This document shows, piece after piece, positions 35,854 through 46,522 of a DNA stretch of 64,000 nt. The notes beneath the pieces were generated by a model. That model ran no database searches, had not been told where the DNA came from, and saw nothing but the letters and a program-made list of their open reading frames with translations. Origin of the DNA: Progne subis subis (taxonomy: Eukaryota; Chordata; Aves; Passeriformes; Hirundinidae); assembly GCA_022316685.1 (NCBI GenBank), contig JAKJHU010001570.1, positions 1 to 64,000 of the forward strand, given 5' to 3'. Position 1 is the first letter of the stretch. Each line of letters starts with the position of its first letter. Made by a program: the position numbers and the translations under genes.

Positions 35854-36513
35854 TGTCCTGGTTTGGAGACAAATTTGGGGGAAAACCCCTGTATAGGATC
35901 CCTCTGGGAAGCAAACCCAAGTGGCTCCTCCCTCCAACCAGTCCGAAAAAAAAACCTTTGTGGAGAAAAGTGGAAAAAGCTATTTTACTAAACAAATAAA
36001 GTGCATACAAGTATAAAGAATGAATAATATGAAACAATAAAACCTCTCGTTCTGGAGTGAGATGGCAAATTGAGAAAGTCCTTGCAGTGGGTGTAGCTCG
36101 GCTCTCTCTCAGTCTCTCCTCAGTCCCAGTCCCTCCGGCGCTGCTGGAAAATGCCGAGCTCCAGGCCCCGGTGGGCCGCAGGTGCAGCCCCCAGTGCTCC
36201 CCTGGGTTTTCAGTCCAGAGCAGGTTTAAACAGTTCCAAGAAAAAAGAAAGAAAAAAAACAGTCCAGGGAACTTCTCTGCCCTAGCTAGCTGAAACTAAC
36301 TAAAAGCAAAAAGATCTCTGTCCTGCAGTCTCTCCAAGCCTCCGCTGAACACCGTCCAGAGAAGAATGTGGAGGAGTCAGGCAGTTTTCTCGAAACAAAC
36401 TCCGCGCTTCTCCTTGCTCTTAGAACCACTCTTAAAGGCACAGGACTCAATATACAGAGTTCAAACAGAACAGACGATTGGGGATACAAGCATCATAAAG
36501 TAACCCTAGGACA
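35854..36513 (-). repeat. ERVL-C 3' LTR
   Basis: In plus coordinates it runs TGTCCTGGTTTGG to CCCTAGGACA, 660 bp. Minus-strand AATAAA signals are near 36040. It is almost identical to 41869-42529. Confidence 0.9.
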
Positions 36514-36664
36514 TTCCACCCCTTATCCCCATATTGTCAATTTACTAAAACTAATATATACTCTAGCTCTACACACACATACATCTATATAAAAACAATA
36601 TGCAATATACAACTACATACAGTGGCAGTACCATTCAGCACACAACGATAATTACACACGGTTC

Positions 36665-39600
36665 TCACCCAACAATCAGATCTCCCTGGGGTACACATCG
36701 TGTGGTTCCATCTTTCTGCATTACCCACCATGTGCAGCCTGGCCCCTGAGCAAAGACAATCCCACGGATGGGATCCTCTGTACTTGAAGCAGAATTGATC
36801 CAAACTGTCTTCCCTAACAAACCTCTTACATGTACTACTGGGACTTTCTCTCCATCTACTGTATGTAGGGGCTCAGATTGGGCAGGGCCTGCTCGGTTGG
36901 TGGAACCTCTGGTGTTAACTAACCAGGTGGCCTTTGCTAGATGCTGCTCCCAATTTTTGAATGATCCCCCACCCAGTGCTTTCAGGGTGGTTTTTAGCAG
37001 TCCATTGTATCTTGCTACCTTCCCTGAAGCTGGTGCATGATAGGGGATATGGTACACCCACTCAATGCCATGTTCCCTAGCCCAGTTGTTGATGAGGCTG
37101 TTTTTGAAATGAGTTCTATTGTCTGACTTAATTTTCTCAGGGGTACCATGCTTCTAAAGAACTTGCTTTTCAAGGCTTAGAATGGTGTTCTGGGCAGTAG
37201 TGTGAGGCACAGGGTAGGTCTCCAGCTATCTAGTGGTGGCTTCTACTATGGTTAGCACATAGCGCTTGCCTTGGTGGGTTTGGGGAAGGGTGATGTAGTC
37301 AATCTGCTAGGCTTCCCTATACTTATACTTGGACTATCGCCCGCTATACTATAGGGGCTTCACCTGCTTGGCCTGCTTGATGGCAGCACATGTCTCACAG
37401 TCATGGATAACCTGAGAAATACTGTCCATGGTTAGATCCACCCCTCGGTCTCAGGCCCACTTATAGGTGGCATCTCTGCCCTGGTGACCTGAGGCATCAT
37501 GGGCCCATCGAGCTAGGAACAACTCTCCCTTGTGTTGCCAATCTAAGTCTATCTTTGACACCTCTATCTTTGCAGCTTGATCTACCTGCTCGTTGTTTCG
37601 GTGCTCCTCATTAGCCCGACTCTTGGGGACATGGGCATCTACATGACGGACTTTGACAGGTAGCTTCTCTACCCGAGTGGCAATGTCCTTCCACTCATCT
37701 GCAGCCCAGATTGGCTTTCCCCTGCCCTGCCAATTGGCCTTTTTCCACTTCTCCAGCCATCCCCACAGAGCATTAGCTACCATCCACGAATCAGTGTAGA
37801 GGTAGAGCTTTGGCCACTTCTCTCTTTCAGCAATGTCCAGGGCCAGTTGAACAGCTTTGAGTTCAGCAAGCTGGCTTGACCCACCTTCTCCTTCAGTGGC
37901 TTCTGCAACCTGTCGTGTGGGGCTCCATACGGCTGCTTTCCACTTCCGGTTCATCCCTACGATGCGCCAGGAACCGTCAGTGAAAAGAGCGTAGCAAGTT
38001 ACTTCTGCTGGCAGTTGGTTGTATGGTGGAGCTTCTTCAGCATGTGTCACTTGTTCCTGCTCCTCTTCATCTGTGAGACCAAAGTTTTCACCTTCCGGCC
38101 AGTTTGTAATTATTTCCAAAATCCCAGGGCGATTTGGGTTTCCAATGCGGGCGCGCTGAGTGATGAGGGCAATCCATTTGCTCCATGTGGTATTGGTGGC
38201 ATGGTGGGTAGAGGGAACTTCTGCTTTGAACATCCATCCCAGCACCGGTAGTCGAGGTGCCAGCAGGAGTTGTGCTTCTGTGCCAATCACCTCTGAGGCA
38301 GCTTGAACTCCTTCATAGGCAGCCAAGATTTCCTTCTCTGTTGGAGTGTAGTTGGCTTCAGACCCTCTGTAGCTTCGGCTCCAGAATCCCAGTGGCCGGC
38401 CCCGAGTCTCCCCAGGCACCTTCTGCCAAAGGCTCCAGGACAGGCCATTGTTCCTGGCTGCTGAGTAGAGCACGTTCTTCACATCTGGTCCCGTCCTGAC
38501 TGGGCCAAGGGCTACCGCATGAGCGATCTCCTGCTTGATCTGGGCAAAGGCTTGTTGCTGTTCAGGGCCCCAGTGGAAATCATTCTTCTTGCGGGTGACC
38601 AGGTAGAGAGGGCTCACAATCTGGCTGTATTCAGGAATGTGCATCCTCCAGAAACCTATGGCGCCTAGAAAAGCTTGTGTTTCCTTTTTGTTGGTTGGTG
38701 GACACATTGCTGTGATTTTGTTGATGACTTCAGTGGGAATCTGACGCCTTCCATCTTGCCACTTTATTCCTAGAAACTGGATCTCTCGGGCAGGTCCCTT
38801 GACTTTGCTCTGCTTGATGGGAAAACTAGCTTTCAGGAGAATTTGGATGATCTTCTCTCCTTTCTTAAACACTTCCATTGCCGTGTTCCCCCACACAATG
38901 ATGTCATCAATGTACTGTAGGTGTTCCGGAGCCTCACCCTTTTCCAGTGCAGCCGGGATCAGTCCATGGCAGATGGTGGGGCTGTGTTTCCACCCCTGGG
39001 GCAATCGGTTCCAGGTGTACTACACGCCCCTCCAGGTGAAAGCAAACTGAGGCCTGCATTCTGCAGCCAGAGGAATGGAGAAAAATGCGTTGGCAATGTC
39101 AATTGTGGCATACCATTTTGCTGCCTTGGACTCCAGCTCGTACTGGAGTTCCAGCATGTCCGGCACAGCAGCGCTCAATGGTGGAGTCACTTCGTTCAAG
39201 GCACGGTAGTCCACAGTCAATCTCCATTCTCCGTCAGACTTGCGCACAGGCCAGATGGGGCTGTTGAAGGGTGAGTGGGTTTTGCTGACCACCCCTTGGC
39301 TCTCCAGCTCACGGATCATCTTGTGGATGGGGATCACAGCGTCTCGATTTGTCCGATACTGTCGGCGATGCACTGTTGAAGTGGCAATTGGCACTTGTTG
39401 CTCTTCCACCTTCAGAAGAACTACAGCATATGGGTTCTCTGATAGTCCAGGCAAGGTATTCAACTGCTTAACATCCCCTGTCTCTACAGCTGCTCTCCCA
39501 AATGCCCACCTAAATCCCTTCGGGTCTTTGTAATAGCCATTCCGGAGGAAGTCTATGCCCAAAATGCACGGAGCCTCTGGGCCAGTCACAATAGGGTGTC

Positions 39601-39847
39601 TCTTCCACTCATTTCCAGTCAGGCTCACATCAGCTTCCACCAAAGTAAAATCTTGTGAACCCCCTGTCACCCCAGCAATGGAAACAGATTCTTCCCCCAC
39701 ATGTCTTGATGGGAGTAATGTGCACTGTGCACCAGTGTCAACTAAGGCCTCATATTTTTGTGGTTCTGATGTGCCAGGCCAACGAATCCACACAGTCCAA
39801 AAAACATGGTTTTCCCTAGCCTCTACCTGGCTAGAGGCAGGGCCCCT
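36665..39847 (-). pseudogene. pol: ERVL-C pro-pol (PR, RT, RNase H, integrase)
   Basis: The frame is open from the TAG at 39848 without a gap. Protease has VDTGAQ with DTGA at 39729-39740. RT follows and is cut by a single in-frame TAG at about 39020, then reopens at 37451-39004 with YIDD at 38903-38914, the connection, RNase H (FTDGSW near 37980) and the integrase zinc-binding start. The integrase core (37058-37450) has stops, and its C-terminal part is open at 36665-37057 with GKVARYN where the catalytic glutamate is expected (Glu replaced by Ala). No dUTPase domain is obvious. ERVL assignment is by recognition of the RT-RNase H region. Confidence 0.9.
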
Positions 39848-41743
39848 CTAAGCCTGATTATCCCTATTTCCCTGGGTAACTGGAGCTGCTTCCTTCTTGC
39901 TAGAACTTCCTCTCACAGTCTTGCCATCCAACAATTCATGTAGCCGTTGTGTCATAGCATCAGTAAATTCTCCATCCCATCTTTTCATGTTTTCTCCACA
40001 ATCACGCAGGAAGGACCACAGCTTAGCTCGTGGAATGCCTTTTCCCTCTCTATCTAGGGAACGTTTGCGTGTGGTGCCAGAGCCCCTAACTTGTACTGCA
40101 GAGATCTGGAGAATGTTCTCCTTAAGTTCTTTGAGATCCTCCTTTATCTTGTCTGCTAATCCCCGCATCTGTGTTTCCAAAGCTGCGATTCTTGCATGTG
40201 TTGGACCATGCACGGCATCTGCATATGTTCGGAGCTTCTTCGCCATATCCAGCACAGTCTCCTCTGTCTCATCCCGCTTCATTATTGCTAAAGCAGAGGA
40301 GTATTCTTGTGGCCCAAGTCGTACAAGTTTTCGCCACATTACAGGTGTACGTGGTACCAAGTTGGGGTTCCTAGTGTTTAGGTCATCTGAGAAGACAATC
40401 TCCGCCACTGCCATTTCTCTCAAGCGCTGAATCCCTTGTTCAATGGTTTTCCACTGAGTTTGCTGCAGATAGAGATCGTCGGCACACAGATATCTTTGTG
40501 CCACGCTTCTCAAGATCCGTTCCCAGAGACTGCAAGGACTAGCCTCCCTCATCATTTCTTGGTCAATAACTGGATCATGTGATAGGGATCCAAGATGTCT
40601 CGCTTCAGTGCCATCCAGTATTGTAGCCTCGCCTGCAGCATCCCAAAGACGGACTAACCAACTAATTATAGATTCATCAGGTCGTCGAGTATAATCCTTT
40701 ATTAGGCCACGAAGGTCCTTCAGGGAAAAGGACTCAATAGTATCTCCTGATCTTGTAACAGTTGGTCGGGCTCCTGATCTTGTAGCAGTTGGTTGGGCTC
40801 TTGATGTTGTAGCAGTTGGTTGGGCTCCTGATCTTGTAGCAGCTGGTTGGGCTTCTGATTGTGTGCTAGTTGGTTGGACTCCCGATCTTGTACCAGTTGG
40901 TTGGGCTTCCGATTTTGTATCAGTTGGTTCAGCTTCTGACTGTGTATCATCAGTTGCTTCAGCTTCTGATTGTGTGTCAGGTGGTTTGACTTCCGACTGG
41001 GTGTCAGGAGGCACTGAGGATCCTTCACCTGAATCATCATCTACTGGTCGATCGGTTTTGTCCGTGTGCTTCTTTCCCTTCTTTACTGCAGCAACTGCCG
41101 GTGTCTTAGCCTCACTGTCTGGTTTAGCTGCAGCCTGAATAGCTGTGGGGTTGGCTGCAGCCTGAGTGACTGATTTATCTCCCTGCTCCCTTGCCTCTAT
41201 CTGCTGCCCTACAGTGTTTAGCAGTGTGTGACTTATTCTAGAAAGGCTATAAGCCATATAGAGGAAAGTCACCAGGTGAAATACCAGGGAGGTGGGGTCT
41301 TTAACATTCAGGAGACCCTGAACATTCTCCAAAAGTGATGTAACTGACTTAAAAGAGAAGAAGGAAAAAAGAGGCTGAAGAGCCTCATCCCCTACTCCTC
41401 CTCTAACAAACTGGGTGCAGTTATTGATAAATCCCCAAAACATGCTGCTGGAACTAGGACGCAGGGTAGGACGAAAAAACCATAAACTGAACATACCCAG
41501 AACAAACTCCAGTATCTTTATAAGCTTCTTGTAAGCCATAATCACCGAACCCAGCAAAATAACTACTCTAATTTGTGCATCCCTAGTGTAAAAGCTGTAT
41601 GTTAAGGACAATATTGGAGCTATTTCTGGGTAGGAAAACAAACCTAGGGACCAGAAAGGTATTAAGACCTCAAAAAAGCCTAGGGAACAGAAATGCAGAA
41701 AAGACTCTATTCTAAGAGACGTTAGGACTTCAAGAAGCAACAT
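39848..41743 (-). CDS. gag: ERVL-C Gag with N-terminal hydrophobic region
   Basis: It is open for 631 codons from the ATG at 41743 to a TAG at 39848-39850. The upstream T-run extends the open frame to 41812, but 41743 matches the ATG of ERVL-A at 2161. Residues 1-170 hold several hydrophobic segments (about 1-45, 55-85, 90-110 and 145-165), with a sequon NNCT at 41414-41425. A Thr/Ser/Gln-rich linker has about ten degenerate copies of a 9-11-residue repeat (about 40740-41020). The Gag core follows, with WLVRLWD, LGSL, SLWERIL and QGIQRLREMAV (about 40410), which I associate with ERVL Gag, and a coiled-coil-like stretch (about 40080-40250). No zinc knuckle is seen. Same-frame pol lies beyond the TAG. 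Confidence 0.85.
   Translation of the reverse strand: MLLLEVLTSLRIESFLHFCSLGFFEVLIPFWSLGLFSYPEIAPILSLTYSFYTRDAQIRVVILLGSVIMAYKKLIKILEFVLGMFSLWFFRPTLRPSSSSMFWGFINNCTQFVRGGVGDEALQPLFSFFSFKSVTSLLENVQGLLNVKDPTSLVFHLVTFLYMAYSLSRISHTLLNTVGQQIEAREQGDKSVTQAAANPTAIQAAAKPDSEAKTPAVAAVKKGKKHTDKTDRPVDDDSGEGSSVPPDTQSEVKPPDTQSEAEATDDTQSEAEPTDTKSEAQPTGTRSGVQPTSTQSEAQPAATRSGAQPTATTSRAQPTATRSGARPTVTRSGDTIESFSLKDLRGLIKDYTRRPDESIISWLVRLWDAAGEATILDGTEARHLGSLSHDPVIDQEMMREASPCSLWERILRSVAQRYLCADDLYLQQTQWKTIEQGIQRLREMAVAEIVFSDDLNTRNPNLVPRTPVMWRKLVRLGPQEYSSALAIMKRDETEETVLDMAKKLRTYADAVHGPTHARIAALETQMRGLADKIKEDLKELKENILQISAVQVRGSGTTRKRSLDREGKGIPRAKLWSFLRDCGENMKRWDGEFTDAMTQRLHELLDGKTVRGSSSKKEAAPVTQGNRDNQA
40740..41020 (-). 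repeat. Minisatellite in the ERVL-C Gag linker
   Basis: Degenerate tandem units of about 27-33 bp read in frame as variations of TxSxAQPTAT. In plus coordinates the recurring text is GTTGGTTGGGCTCCTGATC. The copies nearest 40750 are the most alike. It encodes a low-complexity Thr/Gln/Pro spacer. Confidence 0.75.
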
Positions 41744-41840
41744 GGCCACTGTCTGTTTAATCCCTACCCAAAGGACAACAAAAAAAAAAAAAAAAAATGC
41801 AGTTAATAGCAATCAATACAAGTTTTTTCCACTCTCTTTT

Positions 41841-41858
41841 GCCCCGCAGTAGGCGCCA
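41841..41858 (-). other. Primer-binding site of ERVL-C
   Basis: On the minus strand TGGCGCCTACTGCGGGGC resembles the Lys-like sites of the other ERVL copies (TGGCGCC start, GGGGC end) with changes in the middle. It lies 10 bases inside the LTR. Confidence 0.55.
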
Positions 41859-41868
41859 ATTAAGGGTA

Positions 41869-42529
41869 TGTCCTGGTTTGGAGACAAATTTGGGGGAAAA
41901 CCCCTGTATAGGATCCCTCTGGGAAGCAAACCCAAGTGGCTCCTCCCTCCAACCAGTCCGAAAAAAAAACCTTTGTGGAGAAAAGTGGAAAAAGCTATTT
42001 TACTAAACAAATAAAGTGCATACAAGTATAAAGAATGAATAATATGAAACAATAAAACCTCTCGTTCTGGAGTGAGATGGCAAATTGAGAAAGTCCTTGC
42101 CGTGGGTGTAGCTCGGCTCTCTCTCAGTCTCTCCTCAGTCCCAGTCCCTCCGGCGCTGCTGGAAAATGCCGAGCTCCAGGCCCCGGTGGGCCGCAGGTGC
42201 AGCCCCCAGTGCTCCCCTGGGTTTTCAGTCCAGAGCAGGTTTAAACAGTTCCAAGAAAAAAGAAACAAAAAAAAACAGTCCAGGGAACTTCTCTGCCCTA
42301 GCTAGCTGAAACTAACTAAAAGCAAAAAGATCTCTGTCCTGCAGTCTCTCCAAGCCTCCGCCGAACACCGTCCGGAGAAGAATGTGGAGGAGTCAGGCAG
42401 TTTTCTCAAAACAAACTCCGCGCTTCTCCTTGCTCTTAGAACCAGTCTTAAATGCACAGGACTCAATATACAGAGTTCAAACAGAACAGACGATTGGGGA
42501 TACAAGCATCATAAAGTTACCCTAGGACA
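41869..42529 (-). repeat. ERVL-C 5' LTR
   Basis: 661 bp, same ends as the 3' LTR, followed by the target duplication ATGGG. Minus-strand AATAAA lies near 42050. The solo LTR at 20657-21317 is a relative. Confidence 0.92.
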
Positions 42530-42534
42530 ATGGG

Positions 42535-42789
42535 CTCTTCATGCATGTAGAATTTTACAAGTAAAAATAACTGCTGCGGCTCCTGAAGACTTCCTAGTCT
42601 TCCCTGAGTTCTCCGAGAGCTCTTGAATCTGACCCCTCTTCTTTTATTGTGGCTCTGGCCTAAAGTGGTTCGTGATACAATTGGCTCTACGAGGTTTCCC
42701 ACTCAGTCAGGCCGCTGAAATCAGCGAGGCGCCCCCTGAATAGATGGGATCCTGTAGCACCGAGATTGCATCCAAGTCACGGCACCAAT
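42535..42789 (-). other. Leader of the class I element with His-type primer site
   Basis: On the minus strand, TGGTGCCGTGACTTGGAT (42770-42787) lies two bases inside the LTR. It differs at one position from the complement of the tRNA-His 3' end, the primer of HERV-H-like elements. The rest is non-coding leader that continues at 35848 once ERVL-C is removed. Confidence 0.75.
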
Positions 42790-43388
42790 TGTTATGGACA
42801 AAACAATAGCCAATTTAATATAAAGTAATTTTATTTTGCCATTTTAAAAATAATAATAATCTGAAATAGCCACAATAAAAGAGACAACCTCAATCCCGGG
42901 TTATCGAAGTTGGGTGAATGTAGAGACGGTCCCGAATGAACCAACGCTCCCGTGTTCATGATTGCCTAGATCCAGTGGGCAGGTTTTGATACTGTTTTTC
43001 TCCCCTGGGGCAGCTTTATTGTTAGTTTGTATCTGCAACACATATTCATGTGTTTTCTTTCTCTGGCCACTTGGTCCTGAATGCTCCTTCCTGGCAGAGT
43101 TGGACCCCTGAATGGGGTTCCAAGAAATTGGCATTGGGATGCTGATAGCGACATTTCTGGGTCTTCCTCTTCTAGATTGGTATCGTGTGTTAATCACCGG
43201 AGAAGTCAGGTGGCTCTTCCTTGATGGATGGGACATCTCCTGTTTGGCCATTCCTTTTGGTTGCTAATCTGGGCTTCGCCCTGCTATTGTCTGGAGTCTC
43301 TATGTTTGCAAATCACTCTTAGCAAACAGGAGAGTTCCCAGGCTTGGTGGAAACCCTCTGCTTGTAATACAGTTTATAGTTTATAACA
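42790..43388 (-). repeat. Class I 5' LTR (His-primed element)
   Basis: In plus coordinates it runs TGTTATGGAC to TTTATAACA, about 599 bp. Minus-strand AATAAA near 42830 and a short U5 fit a class I LTR. The solo LTR at 61488-62170 has the same layout. No 3' LTR partner is found at the gag end. Confidence 0.68.
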
Positions 43389-43427
43389 TATAGAACACGA
43401 ATTTATCTCAAAATACCCATCACATTA

Positions 43428-43658
43428 AAGAAAGGTTATTTAATTAAATATTGTAATCAATGGTGGCCACTATATAAATTAGAAAATGAAGACAAGTGGC
43501 CTGTAAATGGGACCTTAGAATATAATACTCTATTGTAGTTAATGTTGATCTTAAGAAAGGACCAATGAAATTAAGTTATTTACCTGGATATGTTTTTCAC
43601 TCTGAGAAACAAGTCTGAGTGGCAGAGAGGGTGTGGTATTAATTTACCCCCACAAGAT
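43428..43658 (+). pseudogene. gag: Class I gag matrix fragment (plus-strand provirus)
   Basis: Text typical of gammaretroviral matrix is readable in one frame with several stops: WWPLYKLENEDKWP and DMFFTLRNKSEWQ. It ends in PPQD at CAAGAT, which recurs at 45451-45456 where gag resumes. The 5' LTR and gag start are missing, because the sequence to the left belongs to the opposite-strand class I LTR. Confidence 0.7.
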
Positions 43659-44341
43659 TGTTGAGGAATAAGGACTTTACAATTCGAAATTGCAAAGCAG
43701 GTATGTTTTATTCCAGTTAGGATGCATAGGGGATATTTCCATCAAATATGTGCACTTGGTCAAGACAGGTTCCAGGTTTAAATACACATATATCCCACAA
43801 AACCACACCTCCCTGCCCACCCATTCCCCGCCCATTCTCCACCTTCTTGCACTTCATATTATAATTAGTCTTTCATGGTGCCACGCCTCCTGGTCTTCTG
43901 ATGAAGTAAGAAGTCATCCTCCTGGTGTTCGCTATTTGACCTCCATCTCTGAGAAGGCACAGTGAAGGTATGGCTAATTCCCAGGTCAGTTTGTCCTGGC
44001 CAAAACCAGGAGCCTGGTTCTTGCTGGTTTCTTAATCAACTGTTTTTGCTTTATTGGGTCTTCACAATATCTAAGTCCCACTTTACTAAGTTTTAACAAC
44101 ATACATCTTATCTCTATGGCCTTTACCTAGCAACTAAATTCCTATGTTTTCTGTTAATTGATTCTACCTAAAAAGTTACACTCCTATGTGTTCTGTTACA
44201 AGTTGTTTCTCTACTTTTACAAAATTGCTAAATAAGCTGTATATATTTCTGTTCTCCCCTTCACCTGTTTAAGCACATTATATGCTTCTAAAATTCTGAA
44301 TTTTCATATGCATATACATTTCCCATATAAAGATCCCTTAG
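43659..44341 (-). repeat. Probable minus-strand LTR of unknown family
   Basis: In plus coordinates TGTTGAGGAATAAGG starts right after CAAGAT, and a minus-strand AATAAAAC signal lies near 43708-43715. The rest is AT-rich without coding potential, apart from a GC-richer patch at 43800-43860. The right boundary is set only by the next LTR start at 44342. Confidence 0.45.
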
Positions 44342-45450
44342 TGTCTCAGTTTTGAGACAAATTAGGAAGAAGCATCCTCAATGTGTCCTCTAATAGAAGG
44401 AAGGTTTCGGCACCCCCTCCCCCAAAGGTTTGAAAGGAATTCCTTGGAGGAAAGTGAAAAAAAACCCTGTTTATTTAACAAGCAGGGTGCTCACAGGCAT
44501 GGAAAAAAATGAATAATATTAGATAATAAACCTCCTTGTTGTGGAGAAGAGCTGGTAGATTCAGTCCTTTCTGTGGGTGTGGCTCAGCTCCCTCCAGGAC
44601 CTGGAATTCGGGATGTGATGTCCCGGGGCCTCCCCTGTAGCTGGGCCATGGGGCTCCCGGTGATAGTCTGGTTTTCCTGACCAGAGCAAAGCTGAACAGT
44701 TCCAGGAGAAGATGAAGAAGAAGCCACAGTCCTGGGAAAAGTTCTTGCCTCAGCTAACAAACAAGAAGCTAGCTAAAAGCAAAGATGTACTCCCTCTATC
44801 CATACTAGACAACACAGCACGGCGAACCCTGAGGAATCTATAAGCACTGCACACAAACTGAGTGCCAAGGAATTGCCCTGTTTTCCCCCTGCAGTGGTTT
44901 CACATTCACCATTTTCTGTTTTCCAAATTTAGTGTAGTTGGCTTCAGACCCTCTGTAGCTTCGACTCCAGAATCCCAGTGGTCGGCCTCGAGTCTCCCCA
45001 GGCACCTTCTGCCAAAGGCTCCAGGACAGACCATGGCTCCAGGCTGCAGAGTAGAGCACGTTCTTCACCTCTGGTCCCATCCTGACTGGGCCAAGGGCTA
45101 CCACATGAGCAACCTCCTGCTTAATCTGGGCAAAGGCTTGTTGCTATTCAGGGCGCCACTGGAAAGTGTTCTTCTTGCGGATGACCAGGTAGAGAGGGCT
45201 CACAATCTGCCTGTACTCAGGAATATGCATTTTCCAAAAGCCTATGGCACCTCTCATTTTTCACTCTGTGTGTTCCCAGGGGCATGTCATCTTTCTAATG
45301 GCTATATCAAATATCAGTATTCAAATCTAGGGTCTGATTTGGTTTGCTATAACTTTCTTGAAAATAATCTCTTCCTTCGAGCTAAAAGGTACAGGACTCA
45401 TGTCTGGGCATAAAGCAGACGATAGGCGATACAGTATCATAAAGTCACCC
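44342..45450 (-). mobile_element. Mosaic of ERVL LTR halves around an ERVL pol fragment
   Basis: From left: a minus-strand ERVL-type LTR half (44342-44880, starting TGTCTCAGTTTTGAGAC in plus coordinates), a piece of the TGGTTTCAC LTR end (44890-44938), ERVL RT/RNase H text on the minus strand (44936-45255, matching 38350-38660), then an ERVL LTR U3 end (about 45330-45450) with CATAAAGTCACCC. CAAGAT flanks the block from 43659 (43653-43658, 45451-45456), so the block may have entered as one insertion. Confidence 0.6.
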
Positions 45451-46522
45451 CAAGATATGGCCCTAGAAAAGGATGAAGGTAAAAGAAAAATGAGAAGGTG
45501 TAGTATAGGTCAGAAATGTCTTAAGCTGAGAGATAGAGAAGAAGATAGTGAGGTCAATCTCTTATAATCTAATCTTCTCGGTAGAGTCCCCAGGGCCCCT
45601 CAATTATCACCTAGTGGTAGTATATTGGAAAGTGAGAAAGGAGATGACTCAGATGACCCAGATGAGGGAAGGAGCCCAGGGACTCCAGTAACAGCTTGCA
45701 CTGGGAAGCAAGACTAAAGACTCACAGGGACTATAGTGGTAGCTTTAGAGCAACATCAAGGTGGAGAATGTGGTCTGTAGGAACCCTAAAAACCCCTCAG
45801 GGAAACCTCCAGGCTTTGCCCTGGAAAGATTTACCATAGAGTTTTCCCTACCTAGGCTGAAAGAAAAGACTTCCCCCATGGTGCCCTGCAGAACTACTGC
45901 CAATCTACCTCAGATTGCTTCCTCCATTGGCCAGTTGACCCTGCCCACCCCAGTTGTTCATCCCTCATCCCCCCTATAGGTTTTCTGCCCTTTGCCTTGC
46001 CCTTTGTACTGCCCCTGTGCCCTCAGACCATTGGCTCCTGACTCTTACTTAACCACTGAGCACCAAATGGTCTGGGTCTTTTGTCCCTGATCCCTTTGAT
46101 ATGGTGAATGTAATAAACTCTTGCTGGAATTTATCATACAGAAGGCCCTTCCTGTCTTTCCTCCGCTGAGCTATCTGTGGCGTGTGTGTGTGCATGGACT
46201 TGAAATGACTGTTCCCATGGCCTTACTCCAAGCGGCTTCTGAAGGAGACGCTTTGAGGAAGGTTGCAGCATTTCCACCATCCTACCACATTGCAATTGTC
46301 AGGGATGAGGCACATGCAGAGGTAAAGGTGGAAATGGTAGAGGTGGCTCAAATCAATCCCAAGGGAGGTTAAAGCCAAGTCAGTGTGCTTTCTGTAAGAA
46401 AGAAGGGCATTGGAAATGCCAGTGCCCAGATTTACTGAACACTACACAGGAAGCTCCTGTTGCAGCACTAGATAACAGTGAGTGATGAGGACCAGTAAAT
46501 TTTTCCCTAGAAGACCCACTGG
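45451..46522 (+). pseudogene. gag: Class I gag remnant with zinc knuckle
   Basis: After CAAGAT the reading continues MALEKDEGKRK (45456). An acidic p12-like piece with DDSDDPDEGRSPG (about 45630-45675) and a Pro-rich part follow, then capsid-end text. It ends with a single gammaretrovirus-type knuckle CX2CX4HX4C at 46384-46425. Many stops and frameshifts are present, and an AATAAA at about 46112 may mark another old insertion. Gag is then split from protease by a solo ERVK LTR. Confidence 0.65.

Larger units (their letters stand above)
35854..42529 (-). mobile_element. ERVL-C provirus, young and nearly complete
   Basis: LTRs at 41869-42529 (5') and 35854-36513 (3') differ at only about 10 sites by eye. 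A perfect 5-bp duplication ATGGG (35849-35853, 42530-42534) marks insertion into a class I leader. It holds a primer site, gag, then protease-RT-RNase H-integrase, with a polypurine tract at 36514-36531 and no env. Gag and pro-pol are in the same frame with one TAG between them. Only a few stops are visible (39020 in RT; several in the integrase core). It is the best template here for the ERVL family. Confidence 0.93.

Noticed and set aside
36513..36665. Possible env between integrase and 3' LTR of ERVL-C
   Set aside because: Only about 150 bases separate them, holding the polypurine tract, so there is no room for env.
40740..41020. Regularly spaced repeats that could suggest a CRISPR array
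   Set aside because: The units are degenerate, contiguous, in frame with a retroviral Gag linker and without unique spacers, in a vertebrate genome.
41779..41797. A-run as the poly(A) tail of a retrogene
   Set aside because: It lies between the ERVL-C primer site and the gag start, inside a provirus with target duplications, so it is a leader homopolymer.
43690..43965. Open frame of 91 codons
   Set aside because: It lies in a probable minus-strand LTR, begins within AT-rich sequence and has no known motif.
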